Below, in pieces: positions 46,150 through 57,443 of a DNA stretch of 64,000 bases. Source of the DNA: Pelobates cultripes (lineage: Eukaryota > Chordata > Amphibia > Anura > Pelobatidae); assembly GCA_933207985.1 (NCBI GenBank), contig OW240913.1, positions 96,446,794 to 96,510,793 of the forward strand, written 5' to 3'. Each line of letters begins with the position of its first letter. Position 1 is the stretch's first letter. The notes under the pieces are model-generated. The model did not search any database, was not told where the DNA came from, and saw nothing but the letters and a program-made list of their open reading frames with translations. The position numbers and the translations under genes were made by a program.

Positions 46150-49100
46150 CTATCCTGCAGGTGAATGATGCAATCGCACCTGTAGATGAGCATTCCATAA
46201 GAATTGCTCCAGAGAGGATCCAGAATGTCTCTCTGGAAGGTGATGTTTTAACCATTTCTCTCCACAGGGACTATGTTGAATCTGTAGATCTGGCAGGTCA
46301 TGCTCAATTCCTTGCCAGAATTGAAAGGGTTAATAACAACTTATTCTTTCCTATGCAAATAAATGACTTAGGAAGAAGTAGGAATGCAAAGCTGGACTTA
46401 CAGAGTGAGAACAGCTATATTAGCAGAAGTCTGTTAAAGCAGATCGCTAATCCTAAAATGATCAGGTATGCTTCCCCACATGACAGGTGGATCCAGAACC
46501 TGGATGGCGAATCAGAGAGTCACAATGTGATAGCAAAATGTTTACTATCTATTTCCATCGGAAATAAGACAGTTAAACATTTATTCCTAGTGATAGACGA
46601 ACCTCGCTATCAGGTTTACGTTGGCAATGATGTCATACATCGCTTCGCCATACACCTTGACCTGATTAATTCCAACTTGTGGACAAGGTTAAAAGGTAAT
46701 CCTTGTGGATATCTACACGAGGAAAACGCCCTGAAATCAGGACAAATACTCCCATATGCGGTAAGTATCCAAGTTCCTGATTACATAACCATTCCCCAAG
46801 GGACAAGTAACTTTCTTTTACCCCTACAGGTAAAGAAGGGTCAGAGATTGGAAAACTCTGATGCCCTAATCTGTTTATCCAACAGGATACAACAATTAGG
46901 GATGGTGGTAACACATACACCAATGGTAAGTATTGGTAAGAATCCCACCTATATAATGGTCAACAATGTTACACCCAATAGTGTTACTTTACCAAAAGGA
47001 ACATTATTAGGTCTAGCATTGGATGCTGAGTACTATACATTTGGTTTCCAAAACCAAATTATAGGCCTCATCCCTGAAGAATACTTAACTGAGGACGAAA
47101 TTGTTGATCAAATATTCCATTCCTCCCCAGAAGGATTATTCACTATCCTATCTGTATATCCCTTCAACGTCGAAGAAGGCTCGTGTAAAATCGAAGAAGC
47201 ATCAATTACCTTCGATCATCCGCTCAATGAGCAGGAATCACAAGAGTATCACGACCAAAGAGAAAAGGTAAGTCAACACCGAACTGACCTAACTTCTAGG
47301 CTTGAAGAAGCTTATGAGATAGGCCAGCCTGAAATCTTTCCAGGATTTCAGGAAAGGCTAGAAGAGCAAATATCTTTAGCTGACGGTTGCTCCAACGATG
47401 CTGAGCGGCAACAGCTAAAGGAAATCCTTTTGGAATTCCAAGATATTTTTGCCAAAGATTCCTACGACTGTGGGTTAACTAACCTCCACGTAGCCAGAAT
47501 ACAAACTGATCCAAATTTACCACCTGTATTTATCAAACAATATAGACTCCCATTAGCATCATATGATGGTCTACAAGACATCATTCAGAATTTAAAGGAA
47601 AGGGGCATTATACGTCCAGTGCACAGTTCGTATAATAATCCGATCTTGGGGATTCTGAAACCTAATGGACAATGGCGTTTATGCGCTGACTTACGACAGC
47701 TAAATAAACGCGTCTATATGTCTGGTTGGCCAATGCCATACATAGACCAATGTTTGGTACAAATGCAGGGATCCAAAATATTCACTGCCATTGACTGTGC
47801 GCAGGGATATTGGACTGTACCAGTCCATAATGAAGACCAATACAAATTGGCCTTCACATTTGGAAAGCAGCAGTATACCTGGACCCGTATGCCTTTCGGT
47901 TACATAAACTCTGGTCATGAATTCGCTGTGTTCATGCATAAAGCTATGCCTGACGCACTCGAGAGAGGAACGTTATCATATGTCGACGATGTCTTGCTGA
48001 AAAGCACTTCCTTTGATAAGCATATCTTAGAGATTAGACATGTTCTCACTCAGTTAAGAGAGGCAGGGATTAAACTGTCTTTACAAAAGGCACAATGGTG
48101 TCGCACCCATGTCAATTTCCTCGGACATGAGGTAACTTCTGAAGGATTAAATCCCCAGAGGAAGAAGGTTGAAGCCGTACTAAAGGCTAAAACACCTTCA
48201 AACATCAGGGAATTAAGATCGTTCCTTGGTATGACTAACTACTCCCGTAAGTTTATAGATAACTATGCAGAAATAACTAAACCACTCTTACACCTGCTTA
48301 AAAAGGAAACTACCTGGAACTGGGGGGAGCCTCAGGACCAAGCGGTAAGTGAACTGAGGAGGAAGCTCACTCAGGCACCCTGTTTAGCATACCCAGAGGG
48401 GGTAAACCCTTCTATCTGGAGACAGGATATACCGATTTAAGCATAAGTGCTGTTCTGTATCAGAAGCAGGACAGTTTAAACAAAGTTATTGCATATGCTA
48501 GCAAGACTTTGTCACCTGTTGAAGTTAAATTCAACACGTGTGAGAAGGCGTTATTGTCGACAGTCTGGGCACTACAAAATTTTCGTAGCTATATCCAAGG
48601 TGAGAAAATAATTGTAGAAACAGCTCACCAACCTCTACAGTATCTACAGAGTGAAAGAATTAGAGACGGTAATCTCTCTAACAGTCGGATTACTGCATGG
48701 ACTCTATCCTTACAGGGATGGCCGTTAGAAGTCCGTTATAAACATAATAAGAGAAGCCCAGTTGCCCAAGGTTTAGCAGAATTACATGACTGTACTGCTC
48801 CATCTCTGGATGATAATGACACCGGAGATGACTTCCTAGAAGAGCAATTGCTATCTCCTTATAAAGTTTATGACGAGGAATACTGTCGACCACTACCGTG
48901 GGTATACATTGATGGTTGTTCATATCACCACGTCGTTGGTGCTGAACGGAAGTTAGTTGCAGGTATCGGAATCGCCTGGACAGGTGATTATCCTAATGTA
49001 TCTATAGGATACAATATTGGTCCCAAAAGCAGTCAGATAGCCGAACTCTGTGCAGTATATAAGACCATTCAAATGGCAATAGAATATGGTATCAAAGAAT

Positions 49101-50808
49101 TTGTTATTATAACTGATTCCAACTATGTTCGCAACAGTTTCGTCGAATATCTGCCTAGCTGGAAACGTAACCAAATGCTGAAAAGCAATAACAAACCTGT
49201 TAAACATGGGAAATTGTTTTGTAAAATCGATGAGCTGGTTAAGGAAAATGGTTTATCCATATATTGGAAGAAAACCAAAGGCCATTCTAAAATAGAAGGT
49301 ATTGACAAGGATGGTAATGACTTAGCTGATTCACTGGCAAAACAAGCTGCCATCAATGGTGAAACCCTAAACATTGATGATCTTATGGGTTCAATTCATG
49401 TTGAAGCCATAACAAGACGACAGGCTAGAGATAATGCCGACTTAAATGTCGTGCAATGGAGTCAAGAAGCTCCTAGTGAGGACCTGATTACTAGTCAAAA
49501 GAGTGATCCCGTCATAGGCATATTCTATAGACATATAGAAGACCCTACTGCCAATCCCATCACAGATGAAGATTGCAAAGATAATGAAGATTTACGAATC
49601 TTGATGAGATATAAAGTCCAATTTAGTATCATGGATGGGTTACTGGTCAGAACTTCTAAACATGGTATACAACAATGGGTAGTCCCAACTGTATACAGAG
49701 GGTTAATGCTCCAACACGCACATGATGCACCTACATCTGGGCATCGTGGTGATAAGATCACATATGAGATATTGCGTGATTATGCATATTGGCCACACAT
49801 GTTAAGGGATGTTAAGACATACTGTCAGGGATGCTTGATTTGTCCGCAATATCAACCCCATGGTCCAACCCATCGTGCACCACTTCAGAAGAGGGGGGTG
49901 TCATTACCCTGGTCTGATATTCAAATTGACTTTATAGGTCCTGTAACAAGATCTTCAAGAGGTAACAAATACATGTTAACCGTTACATGTATGTACACAA
50001 AGTGGATAGAATGTTTGCCTTGTAAAGAGAACACGAGTACCGTGTGCGCCACTTTGTTGATTAACCATGTCTTTTCCAGGTTCGGTCTGCCTCAAAGAAT
50101 TGAGTCAGACAGAGGTAGTCATTTACCAGCGAAGTAATGGCTAAGATGTGGAACATTCTAGGTGTTAAACGAAAGCTACATATTGCATACCGCGCTGCGT
50201 CTAGCGGGGGGGTAGAGCGATATAACCAGTCTATCGTTAATATTCTAAAGAAGTATGTTAAGGAGTCTGGTAAAGACTGGGACATTAAATTGCCCCTAGT
50301 TTTAATGGCGATTAGAGCTACACCTAGCACTGCTACCAAATTGTCACCTTTTGAATTGATGACAGGAAGAAAGATGGTTTTACCACAGCATTTACTATAT
50401 CGTACTTCAGATCATAACTTGATCAATGCTGCCACTACGCATCAGTATATCGAAGATTTGCGCAAGCATTTACAGCATGCGTTTGCTTTTGCCCAAAAGA
50501 ATCTAGAAAAAGCAGCGACAGGGGTTAAGACCTATTACGATCTAAAAACCACGAAAAAGGAATATGAGATAACAGATCAAGTCTATCTGTATAACTTTGC
50601 GCGAAATCAAGTCAAGGAAAATAAATTTTTACCTTCTTGGAAAGGGCCATATGTCATTATTGACAAAATTTCCCCAGTAGCGTACAAGATAAAAATTCCT
50701 AAGGATGGTGATTTTATTGAAAAGTGGGTTCACATTAACCAGTTGCGTGCTTGTCATCCTAAATCTCAATTAAGGATTATAGGTGTGGATTCAGACGCAG
50801 AAGGGTGA
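46128..50808 (+). pseudogene. pol: Pol: pseudo-protease, RT, two RNase H domains, integrase
   Basis: The order is: a second protease-like domain (46350-46690) lacking DTG; RT with VKQ/IKQYRLPLA, RLCADLRQLNK, TAIDCAQGYWTV, RMPFGYINSG and YVDD at 47979-47990; a Ty3-like RNase H used as connection (VIAYASKTLSPVEVKFNTCEKA..., ETAHQPLQYL, 48480-48790); and a second RNase H (VYIDGCSYHH, SQIAELCAVY, ITDSNYVRN, KKTKGHSKIEG...NDLADSLAKQA, 48897-49360). The integrase follows with HHCC (HAHDAPTSGHRG, CQGCLICPQ), IQIDFIGP, ESDRGSH, SSGGVERYNQS and a GPYVI module at 50645-50660. One-base losses near 48407 and 50122 break the frame. The remainder, about 1550 codons, is open. Confidence 0.9.
46350..46690 (+). 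other. Degenerate second protease domain
   Basis: The segment aligns with the first protease: IGNKTVKHLFLVIDEP against IGNKTFRHPVIVVDLP, and VYVGNDVIHRF against LILGIDILRRL. Where the first has LIDTGSQ, this has KLDLQSE. The catalytic triplet is lost although the fold-marking blocks remain. Confidence 0.75.
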
Positions 50809-51172
50809 ACGACTAACCTGGATGAATGCTTGATTCACGTGGTATAGTATGATGTGAAATGTTGTGATGTGCCATGATCTCATGTACGTTCATGTCATTA
50901 ACCATTTCCTTGCCATCCAATAACTACATTTTATAAGCAGGTTACTAGCTTGTTTAAATGCTATAGGCAAATTGCTGAAGAGTCAGTAATAAATGTAGTA
51001 AGGGATGAAGTTATAAAAATAGAATTAGACAGAATACATATGTTGATGAATCGTAATAATGTGTTGTCCTAGGCCAAGTGATGTCACACTGTTATAAGTT
51101 TGTATGCTTAACAAACCTTGAATCATTAGTAGATAAGTCTGAAACGAGTTCCTGATCCGTGACTGTCGAAAG
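50809..51172 (+). other. Pol-env intergenic region
   Basis: About 360 bp without an open frame of note. It may hold a splice acceptor or internal promoter for env, but none is clear. Confidence 0.4.
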
Positions 51173-52222
51173 ATGTCCAAGAAGGATGTGGCGTGTTTCT
51201 GGATCGTACTGTTCCTGTACCAAGAGCTACGGACCGACCCGATTGCAGAGATGGGACCATCCTCCAGCATCCTGATTCAAGAGACACCAGGGTTCATCTT
51301 AACAGAGAAGAGGATCCTGACCCGACGTGTGTTCGTCAGCTTGGACCCCAAGATTTCCATCGAGAAGGCATACAACATTTCATCGATGCAGCTTCCTGAG
51401 TTACAGACTTGGTACCAGATGCACCTCCAAAGAGCACAGGACCGTGTGCGAAACATCTTGGAGCAAGCCCGGAAACCATTTGTATCCAGTTCTATTCCGA
51501 TGAGCAACCGACCCAAAAGGTTCCTCACCGCTATAATTGTTGCATTAGTTTGTGCCACTGTCGGTGCAGTTGTCGCAACTGGAATGTCTGCAGCCAACTC
51601 TATTACTGTCCAAAAGCTGGATATGGAAATCTATGCGCTAAAGCAACACATTAACGATATTCATCAGGTGATACAACAGCAAAGAACACTTCTCCAAGAC
51701 GTGTTAACTATTGTGGAAGACACAGTTGTTACAACAAATTTGCATTCGGAATTAATTGCCAAATCCACTGAGTTGCACCAAAGTCATGACTTATTTAAGC
51801 GTGAACTTCTATTTCTGCATGACCCAATATTGTTCCACACACTTGCTTTTCTTGACGAAGTGCAAACTGGAATGATCGAATTGGCAGGGGGACGCATACC
51901 TCTGTATTTTGTATCCAAGGATATTGTTCATGCGATGCTTGCCAATGTGGATGGAGAGACAATTGAGCCTATGCAATTAAATCTGGCCTTTGAGATGGGG
52001 AGCGCTATACCTCTCTTAATTAATCCAGAACGTATGGAGATTTGCTTTTTATTGACCATACCATATGTAACTCCCAAAGACATTTTTCAAATGAAAACAA
52101 TGTACTATGTAATAATGATATTATGGTTGATTGTACTAAGTGTAAAGTTCAAAACTTTTACAGGTACAAATATATACAAAAATGTTCATTCCACGCACGG
52201 GCCTATGTTAGAAATGATGTGA
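51173..52222 (+). CDS. env: Env-like fusion glycoprotein, probably 3'-truncated
   Basis: A 349-codon frame starts with ATG. A short hydrophobic stretch (VACFWIVLFLY, residues 6-16) could be a signal. Residues 113-116 are RPKR, a furin-type site, followed by a hydrophobic Ala/Val/Gly-rich peptide (117-138) typical of a class I fusion peptide. A heptad region follows (about 144-200, ALKQHINDIHQVIQQQ). From about 230 the LDEVQTGMIELAGGRIPLYF segment resembles the post-coil part of F-type glycoproteins of errantivirus/baculovirus style. There is no CXXC or CX6CC. The last 35 residues include a hydrophobic run (VIMILWLIVLSV) but look off-frame, and the usual ectodomain end is missing. The frame stops 70 bp before the purine tract. 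Confidence 0.75.
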   Translation: MSKKDVACFWIVLFLYQELRTDPIAEMGPSSSILIQETPGFILTEKRILTRRVFVSLDPKISIEKAYNISSMQLPELQTWYQMHLQRAQDRVRNILEQARKPFVSSSIPMSNRPKRFLTAIIVALVCATVGAVVATGMSAANSITVQKLDMEIYALKQHINDIHQVIQQQRTLLQDVLTIVEDTVVTTNLHSELIAKSTELHQSHDLFKRELLFLHDPILFHTLAFLDEVQTGMIELAGGRIPLYFVSKDIVHAMLANVDGETIEPMQLNLAFEMGSAIPLLINPERMEICFLLTIPYVTPKDIFQMKTMYYVIMILWLIVLSVKFKTFTGTNIYKNVHSTHGPMLEMM

Positions 52223-52294
52223 TTGCACAATATGTCTGATAACGTCTATAGTGCTTATTCATAAGCTAAATTAATTTTGGCTATGAAATGCACT

Positions 52295-52303
52295 AAAGGG
52301 GGG
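52295..52303 (+). promoter_or_regulatory. Polypurine tract
   Basis: AAAGGGGGG lies three bases before the 3' LTR and would prime plus-strand synthesis. Confidence 0.85.
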
Positions 52304-52306
52304 TTA

Positions 52307-53893
52307 TGTCAGAGTATTTATATCGGCAGACATCTTGTGCTATGATAGAAACTAAAAGTGTATATTCTGAGTCACTCTGAACAGACCAGACTCCATTTTG
52401 TTATTTCAAGTTAACAGAAAGACACTATATTTCTATCTGTAAGCTAACCACTTTCCCAGAGCTCAGGAATGCATAGTATATACAAGCCAAGTGATAAGGA
52501 AGGGGGTTGGACAGACTGTCTAATGCTAAAAGAATATAATCAAATCTAAACCCAGACAATTGTGACAGAGAAGATTAAATAATTTAATTTTACTGTCTAT
52601 ATATATAAGGTACCATTGTATGGAAAAGGGTAAACTTAGTTCATGATCTGTCATATCAGAAATTATGGCAGGAATTGCAGACGCTAAGTCTGGACAAAAT
52701 TTAAGAAACCCTTTGAAATTTTAAATTATGGCGCTATAAAGATAACGCAAAATGACGTCAAAATAGCCACCAGGAAAAGTTAACTCTTTCCTGGATAGGT
52801 ATGTTTAGTGGGACAAGACTGCCCTCTACAGACCAAATAACTAATTTGCGATCTGGAAGATAACCACACCTCTAGTGCTTCTATTGGGTTATCAACTGAT
52901 GACGTACAGAGAGTCTGGCCCTTTAAAAGTTAAGACAAAGGGAAGATATACAAGAGATAGACGAGACGAAGGAGGCAGATGCAAGATATGCAAAGGAGAG
53001 AAAAGAGAGGAATTGGAAGTTTGGGGACTCCAACCTCCATGCAGAGACACATCCAAATAAATTCCTGAGACTACCAATCGGATGAAATATCTACTCAACT
53101 GGTAATTATACTGGTTTCATTTAATTAAATTAAATTAATTAAAATGTATTAATAGCATTATATATGACTGGATAAAGCACGGTCAGATTTCCATATTAAG
53201 AAATCTTAGTTAACTAAGAATATATAGTTATAAATATTCCATTCTGCAGGTGGAATTAAGAATAATTATATATTGATGTGATATTATCACGTGTTAGCAT
53301 ACCGCTGTTTTTATCCAGGTGTATTGATTTGCTCTAAATTAAGATAGATATCTTTTAGACAAATTAAAATCTGCTTATATAATATGTAGATTCTCTTATT
53401 GGATGGTTTAAGAAAATGAATTTAAACTGGTTTAAATGTTATTTTATTTAAAATTACATAAGAAAAGATCTTAACTACCTAGGAGATCTAGCCAGCATTG
53501 AAAGGGTTATTCTAACTGTCTGCTAAACTTTACGACCTTACGCTGCACTCTGAGGAATTCTGTTCTTCGCTGTGAAAAGTTTCACTTTAAGTCTGTGAAA
53601 GATAGTCATAAATAAAGTCTTGACAGAAAATGCTTTTTAGCCATTGAAACGTAATACCCATTCCTTTGTATTGCATACCATTTTATACTGAATATTCATT
53701 GATTATTGTCATGCATGTTACATAATATTATTTGTTAATTATTGGTTATCATAAATAAAATCTATTTTTATACATTGTGATTATTTATATGAAATACTTT
53801 TCACTTAACACGATAAACGTTCTTTGGGATCTGAGAATTGAATTAGTGGGCAATTCTCACTGTTACTATTATTATCCCATAAATATCCCCACA
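52307..53893 (+). repeat. 3' LTR of the plus-strand element
   Basis: 1587 bp, pairs with 41463-43047. AATAAA is at 53611-53616. The right duplication gctg follows at 53894-53897. Confidence 0.95.
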
Positions 53894-53897
53894 GCTG

Positions 53898-55250
53898 GCA
53901 GGTCTCAACCATCATAGCACATGCCGCTACGGCACGTAAGCAAGCCGGCATGCCCTGGACCACCGCTGGCAACAATGTAGAATAAAAAGCCACAGGCCAA
54001 TACCCAGAGCCGTGGAAGGTGTCTGGATCTGACACCTTCTGACACCTTCCACTGTTGATCCGCCCTCCGCACAATAGAGGTGGAACGGCAATGTATAATT
54101 TGACAGTCCCGATGCTGTAGCAGAGCATAAAGAGTCTTTGAGGGCTGTAAAGGAACGCTCAAGTTCTAGTGTCCACTGTATGACATCAGGATTGCCCTTC
54201 AGTGTGCTTTGTCTTAGAATATGGTCATGATAAGAACAGTCAGGTATCCACTGGCGACAGTAAGTGATCATTCCCAAGAAGGACAACATTTCCTTCTGGG
54301 TGCGTGGTTTCTGGAGGCAAGCAATAGCATGAACTCTGTCAGGTGACAGGACTCTGCTGCCCTGGGAGAGGAGAAATCCCAGATATTTGACAGTCTGCAG
54401 GCAGAACTGAAGCTTTGTAGGAGACACTTTGTGACCTGTGTCATGGAGTTGTTGAAGCAGGCTTATGGTGTCTGTAAGACAAGCTTGATAATCTTTGCTG
54501 CAAAGCAGGAGATCATCCACATACTGCAGGAGTATAGACCCACAGGGAGGAGACTGGGACTCAAGACTTTTACGGACAACTGTGGAATAGGCTGTGGGGG
54601 AGTCACAGAAGCCCTGAGGCAGCCTGTTCCATGTATATTGACTCCCTTTATACTTGAAAGCAAACAGCAACTTGGTGTCAGGGTGTACTGGAATTCTAAA
54701 AAAAAAGCACTACACAAACCAATCACAGAAAAACATGCAGCATCTGAAGGGATGCTGGTCAGGATAGAGTTAACATATGGGACTAAAGGGGCTATCGATT
54801 GTACTAAGGCATTAACAGCTCTGAGATCTTGGGTACATCTGTACTCATTTCTACCTGGTTTGGGTACTGGATTAATTGGTGTATTATAAGATGAAATTGT
54901 AGGTTCAATAATACCTTTGGTGATTAATTCACTTATTGAAGGATCAATGCCTTGTTCCTTCTCTCTAGACAAAGGGTATTGCTTAATGTACACTGGATGT
55001 GCCCCTGGCTCTAGGGTTGCCTGATAGGGGGAACAATCTATGTATCCAGGGTCTGTAGATGAAGTTGACCACAAAGTCTTAGGCAGGGTAGCCAGGGATG
55101 GGTGAGGAAGGACAGGTTCTGGGGAAATTGTTTCTGTCACAGGGTCAAATGGAATATACTGGTTAGTAGTTGTAAACCACAAAAATGAGACACCATTACT
55201 AGTCACATGAACAGAGGATGAAGTAAGAAACAAACCATCTATAGTGACAG
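53898..55250 (-). pseudogene. pol: Reverse transcriptase of the minus-strand provirus
   Basis: From 55233 the minus strand encodes the RT start (KQYPLSREKEQGI, GIIEPTISSYNTPINPVPKPG, CTQDLRAVN). A frameshift near 54670 leads to FAFKYKGSQYTWNRLPQGFCDSP and YVDD at 54523-54512, then KYLGFLLSQGSR, LSFLGMITYCRQWIPD and the thumb/connection. The frame shifts again near 54000. It ends where the plus-strand element inserted; its continuation is at 41458. Gamma-type features are the LPQGF and YVDD context. Confidence 0.85.
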
Positions 55251-55254
55251 CATC

Positions 55255-55430
55255 AGGGTGAGGGTGATAGGGGTAGCAGGGATAAGGGTGGGGAGGGAGT
55301 AGGGGAAGACAACAAAAGAGAGCAGTGTAATGAGTGGATTATAGATAGAGTTTGGAAAATGCAAGGAGAGGGGAGGGGTAGTGAAAGAGGAGAGAGCAGC
55401 TGAGGAGGAGAGGGGGGGGGGGTAGTTAAG
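55255..55430 (-). other. Pyrimidine-rich low-complexity tract between pro and RT
   Basis: In provirus sense this is a CT/CCCTCC-rich run, not resembling protease or RT coding sequence. It may be an expansion in the spacer or a small later insertion. Confidence 0.5.
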
Positions 55431-55780
55431 TGATAGGGAGAATCACAATACAATCCACCGAAACAAACAATATAGTAGCAGATAATTTAGCCAATAAATC
55501 TCTACCAAGCAGGTTAACAAGACAGTTAGGAATGATAAGAAAAGAGTGTTTGATAGATAGCTCTGAACAAGACACAGAAAGCTTTGGGCTAACTTGACAA
55601 TAAATAAGAACCCCAGTCACACCCATCGCATGTCCCTGTCACTGGTCCCTCATATTCTAGTTTAGAAATAGAAGACCGGGAGGCTCCAGTAGCCATAAGA
55701 AAATCATAGGTTCTCCCTGTCACCCATTTAGTGGATAACTGAGTGACAAAACATGCAAGAGGGTCTTTCCTCGGGCAGCC
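55426..55780 (-). pseudogene. pro: Protease of the minus-strand provirus, broken
   Basis: The frame continues directly from gag through the UAG at 55783-55781. It carries DFLMATGASRSSI in place of the retropepsin L(V/L)DTGA block, so the catalytic Asp is Ala here. After a one-base shift near 55630 the C-terminal NLLGRDLL block is readable. The same-frame placement after UAG is the gammaretroviral arrangement. Confidence 0.8.
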
Positions 55781-55783
55781 CTA
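55781..55783 (-). promoter_or_regulatory. In-frame UAG between gag and pro (readthrough-type)
   Basis: The codons CAA TAG GGC place an amber stop followed by G between gag and a protease in the same frame, as in murine leukaemia virus. A downstream pseudoknot was not verified. Confidence 0.65.
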
Positions 55784-57443
55784 TTGGGGTGTGCGCCTTT
55801 GCTGCTGGATGGCAGGCACATGTTGCTGACTAACAGGGGAAAAGGGGTTATTAACAGGTTGTTGAGGCAGTCCTTGTGGGGGCATGCAGCCAGAATAGGC
55901 ATCCTGCCGGGGCCGATGGTGGGCTAAAAACTCTCTCTGCCAATGGCCAGGTTTTCCACAATTATAGCAGATTCCCTGGGTCCCAGGGCGACCTCCAGAC
56001 TGTCCACAGGGTCTCACATCACCCCAGGGTTGTCTGTTTCGGTCCCTATGTCTGTATTCCTTTCTTCCCCTACCAGCAAATGCCATCAATGCTTGTGACT
56101 TGGATGCCTTAGCAGCAGGGAATGCTCCTCCAGCATCCAGTCCCCTACAGTTAGTTTCAAATACTGTAGCAGTAAGCTTAAACCTCCCAGGCATGCAAAT
56201 ACACAGCATGTGTCCTACATTATCTGCAAGATTGTCAACACATGTTTGAATATAGAGGGTTTGCAAATCACCTTCAAATCCTAGGCCACATTCCTCAATC
56301 CAATAAGTTCTAAATCTACGTATAAAATCAGTGACAGATTCTCCTGACTTTTGCTTACATGCTATAGCAGGTGACATATCTGTCCTCGATCCCTGAACTT
56401 CAACCAAGACTTTTAAAACATCTTTCCACATTCTTTCCACATGTCCTGTATCACTCCACACATTTTTACCAGCATCAATAGGATAATGATATTTGGGATC
56501 AAATTGAGGGATTTTCTCTTGCCAATCTATGCCCGAGTGTTTAGTAACAACATTTAGTAGAAATATATAATCTTGTGGGAGGCACTGCATATTAGCTGTG
56601 CATCTTTTAAGATAATTTACAGCAGCTACTGGCTGCTTAAAGGGGTCTGGGCATTCATTTGCCCAGGCATTCATTTTAAGTGGATCTACTGGGAGAGTAA
56701 CAACATTTGTACCCACAGTCATGAAGGGAAAAGAAACCTGAGAAGTCCCTAATTTGATTGCTAACTTGGGGGTTGTTGGGGCTACTTTAGTGCCACTACT
56801 CAGTGCATAACTTTTAGGGTCATACTCATCAATATCTTCCTTCTCCTTACTAATTAGGGATATAGGAGCATCTCCCCTAGACTTTTCTGACTGTTGTATA
56901 ACAGTGTATGCAGCTGAAATTGCCAACAGGGTTTCATCAGATAAATAATTAGTGGATACAAAGAGGTGGATTTAGTTTTGGGGGTTGCTAAAGGATATGG
57001 AGGTGGAGGTGCAGTTGGAGGCTGATTTTTAGCATGACATAGCCAATATGGTGACAATTTGACCCAAGCCTCCCCACAATTTTTCATATATATCATATTC
57101 CATTTTGAATCTGATCCATACCCGGACCATTCCTTATCCCCCAAGACATAATCATGTCCATAAAAGGCTGACATAGACTGCCTTCCCTTGGGAAGGGTTC
57201 AGGGCTGATTATAGCCTCTGTCCATCCAGCCAGGTTATCTACAAATGGGGTAGAATAATAACCTCCAGCTACACGGGATACAAACTGTCTGGGATTCTCC
57301 CCTGGTAAAGGGGAAGGTTTGGGGGTCTCTGGGAACACACTAGTACAATGAGCTGCTGAAGGCACTTGATTAGAATCATGGTACAATATTCTAACATCTT
57401 GACCACTAGGGAGACTTCCCTGTTTGCTATTCTTTTGTCCCAT
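55784..57443 (-). pseudogene. gag: gag of the minus-strand provirus, broken
   Basis: It starts ATG at 57443-57441 with MGQKNSKQGS, a myristoylation-type N-terminus like gammaretroviral matrix. A frameshift near 57170 leads to the region with APPPPYP (about 57010-56993, a PPxY late domain). Another shift near 56940 leads to capsid, with a GESVTDFIRRFRTYW segment at the major homology region. The nucleocapsid follows with one CCHC-type knuckle, CYNCGKPGHWQREF, whose last Cys is replaced by Phe. It ends at the UAG before pro. Two frameshifts make it non-functional. Confidence 0.85.

Larger units (their letters stand above)
41463..53893 (+). mobile_element. Retrovirus-like element with dual RNase H, duplicated protease and env
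   Basis: LTRs of 1585 and 1587 bp (41463-43047 and 52307-53893) begin TGTCAG and end CCCCACA. The 4-bp duplication gctg flanks them (41459-41462 and 53894-53897). In plus sense come PBS, gag (690 codons), protease, pol (RT, two RNase H domains, integrase with GPY) and an env-like frame, then a purine tract. The pol plan of an older RNase H used as a connection followed by a second RNase H is shared with true retroviruses, while RT and integrase motifs look intermediate with Ty3-like elements. It may belong to a vertebrate sister lineage of Retroviridae (lokiretroviruses are one described candidate), but I could not compare. Near-identical LTRs and only a few single-base breaks show a recent insertion. 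Confidence 0.9.

Noticed and set aside
41463..53893. The plus-strand element as part of the same provirus as the flanking gag/pol/env
   Set aside because: Opposite strand, different LTRs, own gctg duplication, different Gag/Env type, and the provirus RT and RNase H frames join across it.
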